Both the position numbers and the translations under genes were made by a program. Below are positions 17,929-28,600 of a stretch of 64,000 bases of DNA, piece by piece (the stretch's first letter is position 1; the number at the start of each line of letters is the position of its first letter). Source of the stretch: Verrucomicrobiia bacterium DG1235 (GTDB lineage: Bacteria; Verrucomicrobiota; Verrucomicrobiia; Opitutales; Opitutaceae); contig DS990592.1 of the NCBI GenBank assembly GCA_000155695.1, forward strand, positions 1,636,556-1,700,555. The letters run 5' to 3'. The notes under the pieces were generated by a model that saw nothing but the letters and a program-made list of their open reading frames with translations, had not been told where the DNA came from and did not search any database.

Positions 17929-20184
17929 ATGATCGCGCTACATCACTCCTTTCTTCCAAAGTCGCTTGTCGCCAGTATCGCCCTCTCCCTTCTGGCCTGC
18001 GCCAGTCTCGCGACCGAGACTTTCTTCGTCTCTCCTCTGGGAAATGACCAATGGTCAGGCCGCCTGAGCGCCCCAACTGAAGACGGCCAAGACGGTCCCT
18101 TCGCCACCTTGCAGCGAGCCCAAACCGCTACGCGCCAACGAAACGCCGACACCTCTCAGGCTCGTGAAGACATCCGCGTCATTCTCCGTGGCGGCTACTA
18201 TTCTCTGAGCGAAAGCCTTGTATTCACAGAAGCAGACAGCGGAACCGAATATGCCCCGATCGAATGGTCGAACTATCCGGGAGAGACGGTTCTCCTTAGC
18301 GGTGGCGCTGCGCTCACGGGAGCCGAAACGCTGTCAAAGACTCACCCCCTCTACCAGCGTATTCCCTCAACCGCTCGGCCCCATGTCCAAGTTGTCGATC
18401 TTCCGAGCCTGGGAATTAGAAACTTCGGTTCCCTCGCACGCAAAGGTTTCCAAATCCCATTCGCTCCCAGCTCTCTTCAGCTCTATGCCGACGGGCGGCC
18501 CATGACACTCGCCCGTTACCCGAATTCCGATTGGACACGAATCGCCGACGTTCCTAAAGAGAGCGGCGAACCCTTTCATCCAGGACACCACAGCGACCGC
18601 CGCTACGATGATGTTCCGACAGGGCGCCATTTCGGAAAGATAGAATACGACGGGAATCGTCCCGACTCCTGGACCTTTGACCACGACATCTGGGTGCACG
18701 GCTATTGGACTTGGGATTGGGCGGATTCCAGCGAACGTATCTCGAAGATCGATACAAATGCGAAATACCTGACTCTCGCGCCCCCCTATCACCGCTACGG
18801 TATCACCAAAGGCCAGCGCTACTTTTACTACAATATTCCAGAGGAGCTAGACACCCCAGGCGAATGGTACCTGGATCGAACTGACGGGAAACTCTACTAT
18901 TGGCCGCCCTCCAATTCACCTAACGCGTCCCTTCATATCTCTCTGCTAGACCGAGCTCTTATTTCAGTCTCCGGAGCTTCGAACCTCCGCTTCTCGGGAT
19001 TCGACTTCGCCTACTCGCGCTCGGTCGGTATCGAGATCGCGGATTCTCACCATGTAACGCTTTCCGGATGCCACTTTTATGCCCTCTCAGGAACAGCGGT
19101 TACTATCAATGGCGGCAACAACTGCGGCGTCAGCGATAGCCATTTTGAATGGCTCGACGCAGGTTGTCTTAAAATTGACGGAGGCGACCGTACCACCTTG
19201 TCACCAGGTAATCACTACGCGACCAACAACCACTTCCACGATTTTGGCCTAGTCTACCGTACCAACAACCCCGCCATCCACATTTCCGGTGTCGGTCACC
19301 GCGCCGCCCACAACCTCATTCACGACGCTCCCCACATGGCCCTCTTCTTCCGCGGGAATGATCACCTCATCGAATACAACGAGATACACCACATCGCCAA
19401 GGAAACTGGCGACGTGGGCGCCATCTACACCGGACGCGACTACACTTCGCGTGGTACGATAGTTCGATTCAACTACTTGCACGATCTTATCGGTCCCGGT
19501 CTTCATGGCGTACGCGGCGTCTATCTGGACGATTTCACCAGCGGCATCGTCATTTACGGCAACCTCTTCGTTCGTGCCGGTCGCGCTGCTTTCATCGGCG
19601 GAGGGCGCGACAATCTCGTTCAGAACAATGTCTTCATCGACTGCGAACCGTCCGTACAGGTGGACGGACGTGGATTGAGCTGGGCTGTGCATCATTTCGA
19701 TCAAAGCCACTCGAGCTACGCCTCCACTCTGCGCGATCGTATGGCCGAAGCCAACGCAACCCAGGCCCCCTACGCCACTCGCTATCCGAGTCTCGTCACA
19801 CTCTACAACGACGAACCTCGCGTTCCTAAGTATAACAAGATTCAGAACAACCTATCCTTCGGAGGCATTTTCCTCGACCTCTACGACGGTGCAGATACCG
19901 AACTCGTCACTGTATCCGGAAACCTGATCGGCGATCCCATCGCCCTGCGCATGACCGAGGAAAGCGACCAGTCCCCTGATTTTACAACCTATCGCCCCGG
20001 TGCAGCAGAAACACGAAAAGTCCTTTCGGACAACCAGACAGAAAAGACCATCCCTAGAGATGCCTTTTTTCAGGTAAAGGAGGGGCGGCCCGTGATCAAC
20101 TACGAACAGCTTCCCCAAGACAGCGGGTTTATCCCTCTTCCCGTCTCCAAAATGGGACTACAAGCAATAGAGACCTCCCACTGA
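17929..20184 (+). CDS. Right-handed parallel beta-helix protein (putative polysaccharide lyase/glycosidase)
   Basis: 751 aa. The N-terminus has a signal peptide with a possible lipobox (SLLACAS). It opens with the FFVSPLGNDQWSGR... PFATLQRAQ block typical of pectate-lyase-fold proteins such as GH141-like enzymes. Beta-helix rungs occupy ~340-640 (GFDFAYSRSVGIEIADSHHV, GNNCGVSDSHFEW, HNLIHDAPHMALFFRGNDH, GVRGVYLDDFTSG). Third gene of the operon after GH43 (33-bp gap). Likely extracytoplasmic, attacking a pectic or fucosylated polymer; exact activity unknown. Confidence 0.82.
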   Translation: MIALHHSFLPKSLVASIALSLLACASLATETFFVSPLGNDQWSGRLSAPTEDGQDGPFATLQRAQTATRQRNADTSQAREDIRVILRGGYYSLSESLVFTEADSGTEYAPIEWSNYPGETVLLSGGAALTGAETLSKTHPLYQRIPSTARPHVQVVDLPSLGIRNFGSLARKGFQIPFAPSSLQLYADGRPMTLARYPNSDWTRIADVPKESGEPFHPGHHSDRRYDDVPTGRHFGKIEYDGNRPDSWTFDHDIWVHGYWTWDWADSSERISKIDTNAKYLTLAPPYHRYGITKGQRYFYYNIPEELDTPGEWYLDRTDGKLYYWPPSNSPNASLHISLLDRALISVSGASNLRFSGFDFAYSRSVGIEIADSHHVTLSGCHFYALSGTAVTINGGNNCGVSDSHFEWLDAGCLKIDGGDRTTLSPGNHYATNNHFHDFGLVYRTNNPAIHISGVGHRAAHNLIHDAPHMALFFRGNDHLIEYNEIHHIAKETGDVGAIYTGRDYTSRGTIVRFNYLHDLIGPGLHGVRGVYLDDFTSGIVIYGNLFVRAGRAAFIGGGRDNLVQNNVFIDCEPSVQVDGRGLSWAVHHFDQSHSSYASTLRDRMAEANATQAPYATRYPSLVTLYNDEPRVPKYNKIQNNLSFGGIFLDLYDGADTELVTVSGNLIGDPIALRMTEESDQSPDFTTYRPGAAETRKVLSDNQTEKTIPRDAFFQVKEGRPVINYEQLPQDSGFIPLPVSKMGLQAIETSH

Positions 20185-20197
20185 GCAGATAAAAAGC

Positions 20198-20233
20198 GAG
20201 CCCGGGCCAAGCGTGTTACGCCCAACCAGGCTC
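20198..20233. terminator. Imperfect bidirectional hairpin between convergent genes
   Basis: GAGCC (20198-20202) pairs with GGCTC (20229-20233) and nested GGGC with GCCC. An A5 run precedes it, giving T5 on the minus strand. It lies between the beta-helix gene and the convergent propeller gene. Modest strength. Confidence 0.4.
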
Positions 20234-20298
20234 ATATTAACAGCGAACAATTCTGAGTCGCTCTTTCTGAATGCTACAGTGAAGGCTTCGTTCTAAAA

Positions 20299-21399
20299 TC
20301 AAAATTCCAGGGGCTTATTGGTAATAAGCCCGATCCCCCTGCCTTTCTCTCCTACCGCATTGTAGTACATATAAAAGGTTTCGTTAATCGGGTTCCACAC
20401 GATGGCAATCTTGTGAGCGAACTGCGCGTCGAGCCCCTTCGGATGCCCGCCGCTCTTGTAAATCGGCTCTGGGTCGATAGTCCAATGCTCTAAATCTCGC
20501 GAATAGGCCATCATGATATGCGCCCCGCCTTGGCCGACGCCAAAGAAGAACATCGACCAATGATCCTCATCCCGGAAAACCTTCGCGTCCGAGCAGAAAA
20601 CCTGGTGATAGGTCCCCTTCTGGCCATTGCTCAAAACCGGATTTTCCGCGTAGCGCTTCCAGTGATACAGGTCATCCGACGTCGCCAGCCCCATCTGCTC
20701 CAGTTTGCCATTAGCCGCATTATAGAAATTATAGAACAGATCTTCATGCTCCACGAGCCACGGCAAATAGATGCAGTCCTTTTCCCAATCCTGACAGTCT
20801 TCGTCGAATACCGAAAGGATCGGTTCCTCCTTCACGCGCTCCCAGGTCATCCCATCAGCGCTAGCCGCTAGTCCCTGCCCTCCCGGACGCAATTCATAGC
20901 CGCCTTGACGCGGAAAAGCAAGATAGAGCGAGTGATACTTGCCATCTCGCTTCTTCAGCAAACGCGGCGTTTTCAAGTTGTAGTCCTCAAACTGATACGC
21001 TCCGATGACCACGCCTCCGTAGTCGAACTCACCATCGCGCCCGAAACTCATGGCCAACCGGATATTTCGCCAGTGAACCAAGTTCTCGCTATTCGCGATA
21101 AACGACTGGTAACCACGTCCATCGTATCCGAGAAAACTCATATAATAGAGCGGATCTCCAGGAAGTTGAAAAATCGTCGGCACGTCGGTCATGTGAACCC
21201 CTTCCACGCCCTCAATTTCCGGCGATGAGGGAATGACGTGGTCCGGATAGTAGTGCCAGTTACGAAACTTCTCAGACCACCGTTGAGCCTGTTCGATGGA
21301 AATATCGGGAGCGACGTTCTTCATAGGTTCTTCTGCCAAAAGGCTTCCTGCGAGTCCGGCTAGGGAGAGCAAAAAACCTAGCCTCGAGGCGCGTTTCAT
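20299..21399 (-). CDS. Secreted five-bladed beta-propeller glycosidase-like protein (GH43/GH32/GH130-type fold)
   Basis: 366 aa from the ATG at 21399, which gives a clean leader (MKRASRLGFLLSLAGLAGSL). The mature part shows repeated blade strands: PLYYMSFLGYDG, KYHSLYLAFPR, DLFYNFYNAANG, HWSMFFFGVGQ and ETFYMYYNAVG. Other motifs are HMTDVPTIFQL and LKTPRLLKKRDG. This is typical of family 43/32/68/117/130 propellers, but I cannot place the three catalytic carboxylates with certainty. Divergent from a GH42-like gene, with a perfect candidate operator between, so both are probably induced together. Confidence 0.75.
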   Translation of the reverse strand: MKRASRLGFLLSLAGLAGSLLAEEPMKNVAPDISIEQAQRWSEKFRNWHYYPDHVIPSSPEIEGVEGVHMTDVPTIFQLPGDPLYYMSFLGYDGRGYQSFIANSENLVHWRNIRLAMSFGRDGEFDYGGVVIGAYQFEDYNLKTPRLLKKRDGKYHSLYLAFPRQGGYELRPGGQGLAASADGMTWERVKEEPILSVFDEDCQDWEKDCIYLPWLVEHEDLFYNFYNAANGKLEQMGLATSDDLYHWKRYAENPVLSNGQKGTYHQVFCSDAKVFRDEDHWSMFFFGVGQGGAHIMMAYSRDLEHWTIDPEPIYKSGGHPKGLDAQFAHKIAIVWNPINETFYMYYNAVGEKGRGIGLITNKPLEF

Positions 21400-21456
21400 T
21401 GGAGCAGGATGGCCACTGGCGCCCAATCCGAAAACCAAATTCACCGCCCGTTCCAG

Positions 21457-21467
21457 TTTACGGTAAA
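21457..21467. promoter_or_regulatory. Candidate operator TTTACGGTAAA
   Basis: Exact match to TTTACNRTAAA, in the 149-bp divergent region between the propeller hydrolase (minus) and the GH42-like gene (plus). It is placed to control both directions. Confidence 0.55.
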
Positions 21468-21548
21468 AGCTCAGGAACTGAAAACAGCGCTGCCAAGCCC
21501 CGCTAAATCACCATCCTTTTCTACTTTCTCAACCCCTCGTTTAATCCT

Positions 21549-23795
21549 ATGCGATACGCTTCCGATCCCATCCATTTTCCCTCATCAGCTCGAGCGAGCT
21601 CCGTCGAAACCGTCAACGGTCGGCCCACCATTCATATCGACGGAACCCCCTACCCTCCGATGGTCTACTCCCTCACCGACGTCCCCTCGGGAAGGTGGTC
21701 CTGGGAGGAATTGCCGCAACACAACATCGCACGCTTTTGCGAGAAAGGAATCCAGCTCGTGCAGCTGGACATCTCGCTGCAGCACATCTGGAAAGAAGAC
21801 GGAAGCTTCGACCTCTCCCTCGCCCGCCACCAGATCGCCGGCGTCCTTGAAGTCTGCCCCTCCGCCAACGTCATCTTCCGCTTCCACGTGAGAGCCCCTC
21901 TCTGGTGGCTCAAGGCCCACCCAGAAGAATGGGTCGTGTATTCAGATACTGACTACATTGATGAACAGAGCTATGGTCTGCTGCGTATCATTGAGCACGA
22001 CAACAATCCAGTACGCCGCGTCAGCATGGCCTCCCGCCTTTGGAGAGACGAAATCACCATCCAGTTCAAGCGCTTCCTCAAGGAATTTTCCGTAACTCCG
22101 GAAAGCCGTGCCCTAGTTGGTATCCAAGTGGCCAATGGCGTCTACGGCGAATGGCACAACTGGGGATTCTTCGACCACGAGCCGGACGTCAGCGCCCCCA
22201 TGACTGCAGCGTTCCAAGAGTGGCTCAAAGAAAAGTATGGAAACGTCGATACACTGAGAGAAGCTTGGGGAAAGCCTAACGCCGACTTTTCCACAGCACG
22301 AGCTCCAAGCACAGAAGAACGCCGAACCGACGGCATTTTCCGCGATCCCAAGAAACAGGCAGCGGTCGTCGACTTCTACGACTGCATGCACCAAGTCACC
22401 GCGGAAAATATCATTCACTTCGCCGAAACGGTTAAAGAGACTTGGCCGCGCCCCATCATCGTAGGAACCTTCTACGGCTACTACTTTTCCTGCTTCGGAC
22501 GCCATGCGGCGGGCGGACACCTGCAACTCCAGCGAGTCCTCGCCTGCGACGCCATCGACTACCTCAGCGGCCCCCAGGCCTACGAGCCAGAGGCCATCGA
22601 ACTGGGCGACCCCTACCGCTCTCGCAGCCTCATCGATTCGGTTCGCATGCACGGCAAACTCTGGCTCGACGAAATGGATTGCGAACCGAAAAACCCGATT
22701 CTCAAGGACGCCGACTACGAAGAACGCGTCCAACAGAGCGTGGCTGACGTGCGGCGCAATACCGCCTTCTCGCTCACCAAAGGCATGGGCCTCTGGTACT
22801 ACGACTTTAATGTCTCCGGCGTCGACCTCGACAACTACACCCACCCACTTTCCGGCTCTCAAGGCAACTGGGATCACCCCGTGATCCTGCACGAAATCGA
22901 GCGTCTCCGCGAACTGCAAACGGCCTTCGCCAAACGGCCTCACAGCAGCATGGCAGACGTCCTCATGGTCTACGACACGGACAGTTTCTACTACACAGCC
23001 AGCCTTGTGAACAGCGATCCCGTCAGTCCGGCTTTGCTCGACCACCTCACCCTCGCCGCCTTCCGCAGTGGCGTCATCTTCGACACCATCCATCTCGACG
23101 ATCTTCCCAAGGTCGACCTCTCCCGCTACCGCGTCGTCGCCTTCTGCAATACCTTCGCCACGCGCTCCGAAGAACGCGAATGGATCGCCCAAAACGTCGC
23201 CACCGATGGACGCCACCTCCTCTGGTTCTACGCTCCGGGATTCATCGACCAATCTTCTCAAACCGCCTCGTTGCAGCATGTCTCCAAACTTTCAGGGATC
23301 ACCCTCAAGCAAATTTCGCTGGCCCATTCGCCGGAAATCCAACTCGGCGATTCGTTCGAAAGTCAAAGCTCCTACACCCTTAGCGAATCCCCTATCTCTC
23401 CGCTCTTCGCGGCGGAGGATTACGAAGCAGATACTCTGGCCACCTTCAAATCGACCGGTGACACCGCCATTGCCCGTAAAACCAAGCCAAACCACACCAG
23501 CTGGTTCATCAGTCTACCGAGCAAAGAGACCGAGCCCTTCCGCAGTATCCTCCAACACTGCGGGGCCCACAGCTACGGAGAGCCAGACGCCGTTTTCTAC
23601 GGCGGCAGCGGAATGCTGGTCATGCATACGCTCACCGGCGGCCCGCGCGAAATCCGATTGCCCAATCGCGAGCCAGTCCAGCTCGACCTGCCTGCCGGTC
23701 CGGCCACCGTCATTCTCGACAGTGAAACCGGAGAGGTTCTCCTCAACAAATACGGCGTAGACCGCGAAGAACTGATCGAAAACTACTCGAGCTAA
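21549..23795 (+). CDS. GH42-like beta-galactosidase family protein
   Basis: 748 aa with no leader. The N-terminal TIM barrel carries a GH42-like layout: RFCEKGIQLVQLDIS, FRFHVRAPLWWLKAHPEEW, the putative acid/base region GIQVANGVYGEWHNWG (Glu in GEW) and the nucleophile region KLWLDEMDCEP. A middle beta/alpha domain (VLMVYDTDSFYYTASL; YRVVAFCNTFATR; LLWFYAPGF) matches the GH42 trimerisation-type domain, and a small beta domain closes the protein. Family enzymes remove terminal beta-galactose or related sugars. The motif around the acid/base (NGVYGEW rather than the usual xxNEY) suggests a divergent subfamily. Confidence 0.78.
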   Translation: MRYASDPIHFPSSARASSVETVNGRPTIHIDGTPYPPMVYSLTDVPSGRWSWEELPQHNIARFCEKGIQLVQLDISLQHIWKEDGSFDLSLARHQIAGVLEVCPSANVIFRFHVRAPLWWLKAHPEEWVVYSDTDYIDEQSYGLLRIIEHDNNPVRRVSMASRLWRDEITIQFKRFLKEFSVTPESRALVGIQVANGVYGEWHNWGFFDHEPDVSAPMTAAFQEWLKEKYGNVDTLREAWGKPNADFSTARAPSTEERRTDGIFRDPKKQAAVVDFYDCMHQVTAENIIHFAETVKETWPRPIIVGTFYGYYFSCFGRHAAGGHLQLQRVLACDAIDYLSGPQAYEPEAIELGDPYRSRSLIDSVRMHGKLWLDEMDCEPKNPILKDADYEERVQQSVADVRRNTAFSLTKGMGLWYYDFNVSGVDLDNYTHPLSGSQGNWDHPVILHEIERLRELQTAFAKRPHSSMADVLMVYDTDSFYYTASLVNSDPVSPALLDHLTLAAFRSGVIFDTIHLDDLPKVDLSRYRVVAFCNTFATRSEEREWIAQNVATDGRHLLWFYAPGFIDQSSQTASLQHVSKLSGITLKQISLAHSPEIQLGDSFESQSSYTLSESPISPLFAAEDYEADTLATFKSTGDTAIARKTKPNHTSWFISLPSKETEPFRSILQHCGAHSYGEPDAVFYGGSGMLVMHTLTGGPREIRLPNREPVQLDLPAGPATVILDSETGEVLLNKYGVDREELIENYSS

Positions 23796-23819
23796 GGACT
23801 GCTTCTCAAACTTTTAGCC

Positions 23820-25268
23820 TTAGAAATGGCATAGCTCCGGAAACGCTTTTCTCAGATCTAGCGTATCCGAGAGCTGCTCTTGCTTCTGCAAGAGTTCAGC
23901 AAAAAGACTACGGATACTGGACCAATACCTTGGGTCGCCCGCCAAATCCTTGATCTCATCCGGATCGCTCGCTAGGTCGAAAAGGCGTAGCCTTGAAGCT
24001 TCTGGATACAAGATCAGCTTTAGAGAACCCACACGGATCATTCGTTGCTTGTCGGTATAGGCTCCATAAATGTTGCCATGCTTGCCATTCAGAGCTGGAT
24101 CTCCAATGAGCGGAAGCAGGCTTTCAAACTCCAATCCCTCAGGCTTTTCCGCTCCAGCCAGTTCCAAGGTCGTCGCCATGATATCCTGGATGTAGACAGG
24201 CGCCTTTCGTCTCTGTCCTCCAGGCAGACCGGGGCCAAGCACGATCAGCGGCGCCTTCATACTGTGCTCGTACATGTTCTGCTTGCCGAGCAATCCATGA
24301 TGTCCGCAGGCCAAGCCATGGTCAGCAGTAAAGAAGATATAAGTACGATCCCGTCTCCCACTAGCTTCCAAGGCTTTAAGTATGCGACCGATCTGAGCAT
24401 CGAGATGACTGATAACTGCGTAGTACTCGCTCCGATGAACCCGCACCGCATATTCAGTGCGAGGAAAAGGGGCTAAGATTTCGTCACGCAAGCCCTCGCC
24501 ACTTCCCATTTCCTCCCGATACGGATAGATAGGCTGGTAGTTTTCTGGAATGGGAATCGATTCAGCAGAGTACCTATCCACAAACTCCTTCGGAGATTGC
24601 CGCGGATCGTGAGCAGCATTGAACGCCAAATACATAAAAAACGGGCCAGTACGCCCACTGGCCTGCAGCATAAAATCCTCAGCGTCACTAGCGACGACTT
24701 CACTCCAATGCGTCCCTCCACTCCAAAAGCCGCCTTTCGAGCGGTCGTAGGGAGACCAGGGATCCGGCTTCCCTTCTATGGGCCGATGATACCCTTCTGG
24801 ACGTTGATCCGGAAAACTGTCCAAGGGCATCCCCGGACGCACGTGTCTTACATAATCAAATACGTCTTCCGGAGCCACGGAAACATGCCATTTCCCTGTC
24901 AGATAGGTTTCGTAGCCAGCATTCGCCATTCGTTCCGACCAAAGGATCGGACGTGATTCATGCGACTGGCCGAAGGATTTGTGCAAATCCTGAGCATGCC
25001 ATACAGAGCGACCTGTATTGATCATAGTCCGCGAGGCCAAACACACCGCAGGCGTCCAGCTCCCCATATTGTAGGCGTTTGTGAAATAGGTTCCTTCATC
25101 CGCCAAGCGATCGATATTCGGAGTTTGCACCACGGCATTGCCGCTCGCCCCTATCGCTTCGAAACTAAGATCATCGGCGAAAATAAAGAGAATGTCCGAC
25201 TTTTGAGCGACAAGAGAGCAAGCCACAAGCGTTGCCGCGAGCATCACCATTTTTTGGATACACTTCAT
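23820..25268 (-). CDS. Sulfatase (type I, formylglycine-dependent)
   Basis: 482 aa from the ATG at 25268. The leader CIQKMVMLAATLVACSLVAQ contains LVAC, a possible lipobox. The maturation signature is C76-L-A-S-R with T-G six residues later (CLASRTMINTG), so the Cys form needs an anaerobic-type or FGE maturase not seen here. Metal ligands D32-D33 (FADDLS), TGKWHV and FTADHGLACGHHG are present. It is predicted to remove sulfate esters from a polysaccharide at the cell surface or in the periplasm, consistent with a marine substrate. It stands alone between the GH42-like gene and the TonB receptor. Confidence 0.93.
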   Translation of the reverse strand: MKCIQKMVMLAATLVACSLVAQKSDILFIFADDLSFEAIGASGNAVVQTPNIDRLADEGTYFTNAYNMGSWTPAVCLASRTMINTGRSVWHAQDLHKSFGQSHESRPILWSERMANAGYETYLTGKWHVSVAPEDVFDYVRHVRPGMPLDSFPDQRPEGYHRPIEGKPDPWSPYDRSKGGFWSGGTHWSEVVASDAEDFMLQASGRTGPFFMYLAFNAAHDPRQSPKEFVDRYSAESIPIPENYQPIYPYREEMGSGEGLRDEILAPFPRTEYAVRVHRSEYYAVISHLDAQIGRILKALEASGRRDRTYIFFTADHGLACGHHGLLGKQNMYEHSMKAPLIVLGPGLPGGQRRKAPVYIQDIMATTLELAGAEKPEGLEFESLLPLIGDPALNGKHGNIYGAYTDKQRMIRVGSLKLILYPEASRLRLFDLASDPDEIKDLAGDPRYWSSIRSLFAELLQKQEQLSDTLDLRKAFPELCHF

Positions 25269-25613
25269 CAATCTGATTTCGGATACACGTTTAACAGAAA
25301 TGCTCATCTCCGTTTCGCTGCATCACTCACAACGATTTCAATTCCAGCCAAAACGTCGAATACTTTAGTGTATACCGTACCATCCGCGTCTCGTTCGTGT
25401 CGTATACGCAAGCATGCAGCATACGAATTTCCACGAGCCGACGAGGGCGGAAAGTGAATCGGCTGAAAACTATGAGAGAAAGGAAATCGCAATGGCGGCT
25501 AATACGAAGAAGCGAAAAATTGAGAGTCTTGGATAGTGTGAGTGAAGCAAAAAGCCGACTCCCTAGAGGGAAGCCGGCTTTGAAACGAGAAACTGAGTTA
25601 AATTTCTAAGAAC
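25269..25613. other. 345-bp gap: sulfatase leader and TonB-receptor terminator
   Basis: No supported gene. The right end holds the hairpin described at 25549-25581. The left part must contain the sulfatase promoter. I found no good TTTACNRTAAA match here (the closest, TTTAACAGAAA, has more than one mismatch). Confidence 0.6.
25549..25581 (-). terminator. Rho-independent-like terminator of TonB receptor gene
   Basis: AAAGCCG (25551-25557) pairs with CGGCTTT (25575-25581). The inner part, CTCCCTAGAGGGAAG, can pair partly. Read on the minus strand it ends in a T run. It lies 33 bp beyond the receptor stop codon. Confidence 0.7.
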
Positions 25614-28600
25614 TTAGAAATTCAGCGTAGCCGATGCTGAGATCAAACGGCCTTCCTCGATACGGTAGAGGAGACTACCGTCAGGATTAGCTACGAACGG
25701 AATCAAGCCATCATGGTTGGTGAGATCCTTGATGTTGAGCTGAAGGTCGAGGGAACGATCGTCCTTCAGGTCATAGGACGTCCTAAGAAACACATCGGCA
25801 TAGGTTTTCGAGGGAGCATAGAACGGTTTATTTATGTCCAACGCATAGTCTCCCAATTCGTTGATGCCCACTTCGAAGCCAATACCCGTTTTGTCCTGCC
25901 AGCGGAGGCCGCCACCAACGGTCAGCTCACCCAGCCAATCAGGAATGACTCCACTGTCGGACCCGAATTGGTAGCTGGTATTGAAGGCGAAGCGCCATTC
26001 CGCCTGTTCTTTGGCAGGGCTACCGTCTTGCAGCGCCGCGCGTTGGACGGCTTCAACGATGGAAGTCTGCGCACGCTCAGCGAGAGTCTGAGTCGCATTT
26101 TCATCGATGTAAAAGTTCTGGGCGAAGGTGCTATTCACCCAATTATCGAGGACGAACTCTTCAACATAACGCCGCATCTCTGGATAAGTATTATCGGCAA
26201 TCGTTTCTTGCTGACCCGCCGTGAAGAACAGAGACCACTTGCGGGTCGGGTTGTATCCGATTTCGACTTCCATACCCTCGGCCTTAAAGTCCTGCGTTCC
26301 GGTGTCGGAAGAATTACGATTGGTTGTCGCAGCATCGGGGTTGTTCCAGTCAACTTGGAAGCCACTTGAGCCGATCACACCGGCAGGTGGCAGCACCGCT
26401 TGGACATCCGCAACAGTGAAGCCGGCATTGGCAGGATTATTCAATTCGCGAGCCAGACCGAGCAGGATTCCTTCCGAGGCATAAAGGGCGCCTTCTTCGA
26501 AACGATTGTTGACCACAGCAGACTCGAACCAATTGAACCGAGCGGAGAATTTACGGTCGAGTCCATCGATGATGAAACCCATTTCTTCGGTGGTGCCGGC
26601 AGTGGCGCTGACAGTATCGTTGTAGATGGTTACGTTACTGCCCGTTGGCCGGAAGTTGTCAGCTTCACTCTTGTAAACAGAGAGTTCGAAGGGAAGACGA
26701 TCACGGAGGAATGGAGGTGTATGGACCATGATCGAATACGAGGTCGTATCGTCGTCAGCTGTGACCTCGTAAGGCCCTTGAGGCCCGGCTAGATACTCAG
26801 GATCGAGGGTGTCCCTGATGTCTCGACGGGCATTCGCTACCGAGCGACCAGGTCCTGCGGCTGTAGTGGCCTTATCGTTACGCCACGTTCCAGTAAGGAC
26901 CACTGTATTGTCCCAGAGGGAATGTTGACCAATGAACACCTCTGAATCAACCGTGTTTATGCTCTTGCTCGCATGTGACGCGGCGGGCCAGCTGTTGGGT
27001 TGATAGAGTGTGTTGATGACGGAGTCGAAGTTAACGAATTCTCCATCGGTGGGATTCCACCCGGTGAAACTCGCCGAAATGGGCACAATACTCATATTAC
27101 TCCGTTCGCGACCATAGGAAACACCCTGAATTCCAACTCCAGCGAGATCGTTGATGGAGTTGATGTTTAGGAAGTTCGTATCATTTGTGACCGGAAGCGC
27201 GAATATTTGGCCGCTCCTTTGAGTCACCGCGTGGTGGCCAGGAAGGTAGGTATCGATGTCATACGTATCGATAGGATCGGCTCGGGCCGAATAGAGCGAC
27301 TGATTGTAGTGGGTGCTCGAGTCGAGCAGGCCGGTAAGGGTAAACGTGCCCAAGAGTTTGGTCATCCAGCTATCCTCGTCCATGAAGTCGTTGAAGCGGA
27401 TTTCGGCGTAACCTTGGAGTCGGGTAGAGTCACGATCATTGTAGATTCGATTACCACCTGAACCACCACCCATGATCGGACGGCCGAATGTTGGATTAGG
27501 AACCAAAGTCCCTTGGGCCGTGCCATCCGTGGTGGCCAGCATGTATTCGTTCATATCAATGTAGATCGTGCGCTGCTGAACACCTTGGAGGGAGTTGTTG
27601 CCCGCACTTTCGAAGGTCTGTTCGTTGTGGGAGAACTCCAAGCCCAAGCGATTATCGAACCAGTTGCCTTCGAGGCTCGCGGTGTAGTTCTCCCATTCGC
27701 CGGTTTGTTGAGCCGTACCGCCACTGAATAGATTTTCTCGGTAGTCGAAGATGCTGCGATCTGTGATCTGCTTAGAAACAAAGCCATTGCTGAAGAAGGC
27801 GGCCGTGCCGGCGGCAACAGGCGTTCCGTCAGAATAGAAACCAGCGCGACGAATGATATTAGTCTCGTCCCACGCCTTGATTTGCATCCACTGACCCCAA
27901 TTGGAATTATCAATCGGGAAGTTGGAGGGGCGCTGATTTTCGGGGGGGAGATCTTTATCGATGGTGTTTACGAGGTAAGCATGACCACCGAACGTCGCAT
28001 CAGGATTTGAGGGATCTTGATAGAATCGGTAAAGACCAACTGATGCTCCACCGCCACCGACGAGATGAAATACGCTGGAGTTAGCCACACCGGGGAAGAA
28101 ATCGCCGGTGCCGCGGAAGATGGCCGCGCCCTCCGCTGGAGAACTGGAGATGGGCTTACCCAAGTTGATCCAAGGTGTGATGCCATCATTGGGTAGAACG
28201 TAGTCTGGGTTGGAGGAATGGCGCTCGGTAACCTCTGCGCTTCCGCGAGCTGTGAGATTAAACGGAAGTTTTGCAGTTACGGCCGCAAAGACGCGGTCAT
28301 CTTCCAAAAACGCCTGCTTCTGTTCGTAGCCTTTGTCTTCAGTAAGCGCCGCAATACGGATGGCTACATTATCCGTTATCATTTTATTGTAACGCAACGA
28401 GTAGCGAAGGGTGCCGTATTCATCGGTCTCGAAACGAACACGACCACGGTCGCCGTTGAAATCGGCACGAATGGTCGAGGCGTTGATAATACCACCGGGG
28501 CTACCCAGACCGTAGAGGGCCGAGTTGGCACCACGTTGAACTTCAACGCGGTCGGTGTTGAAGGTATCAAATGGAATGTTAGTGAGGAAATAATCACGGG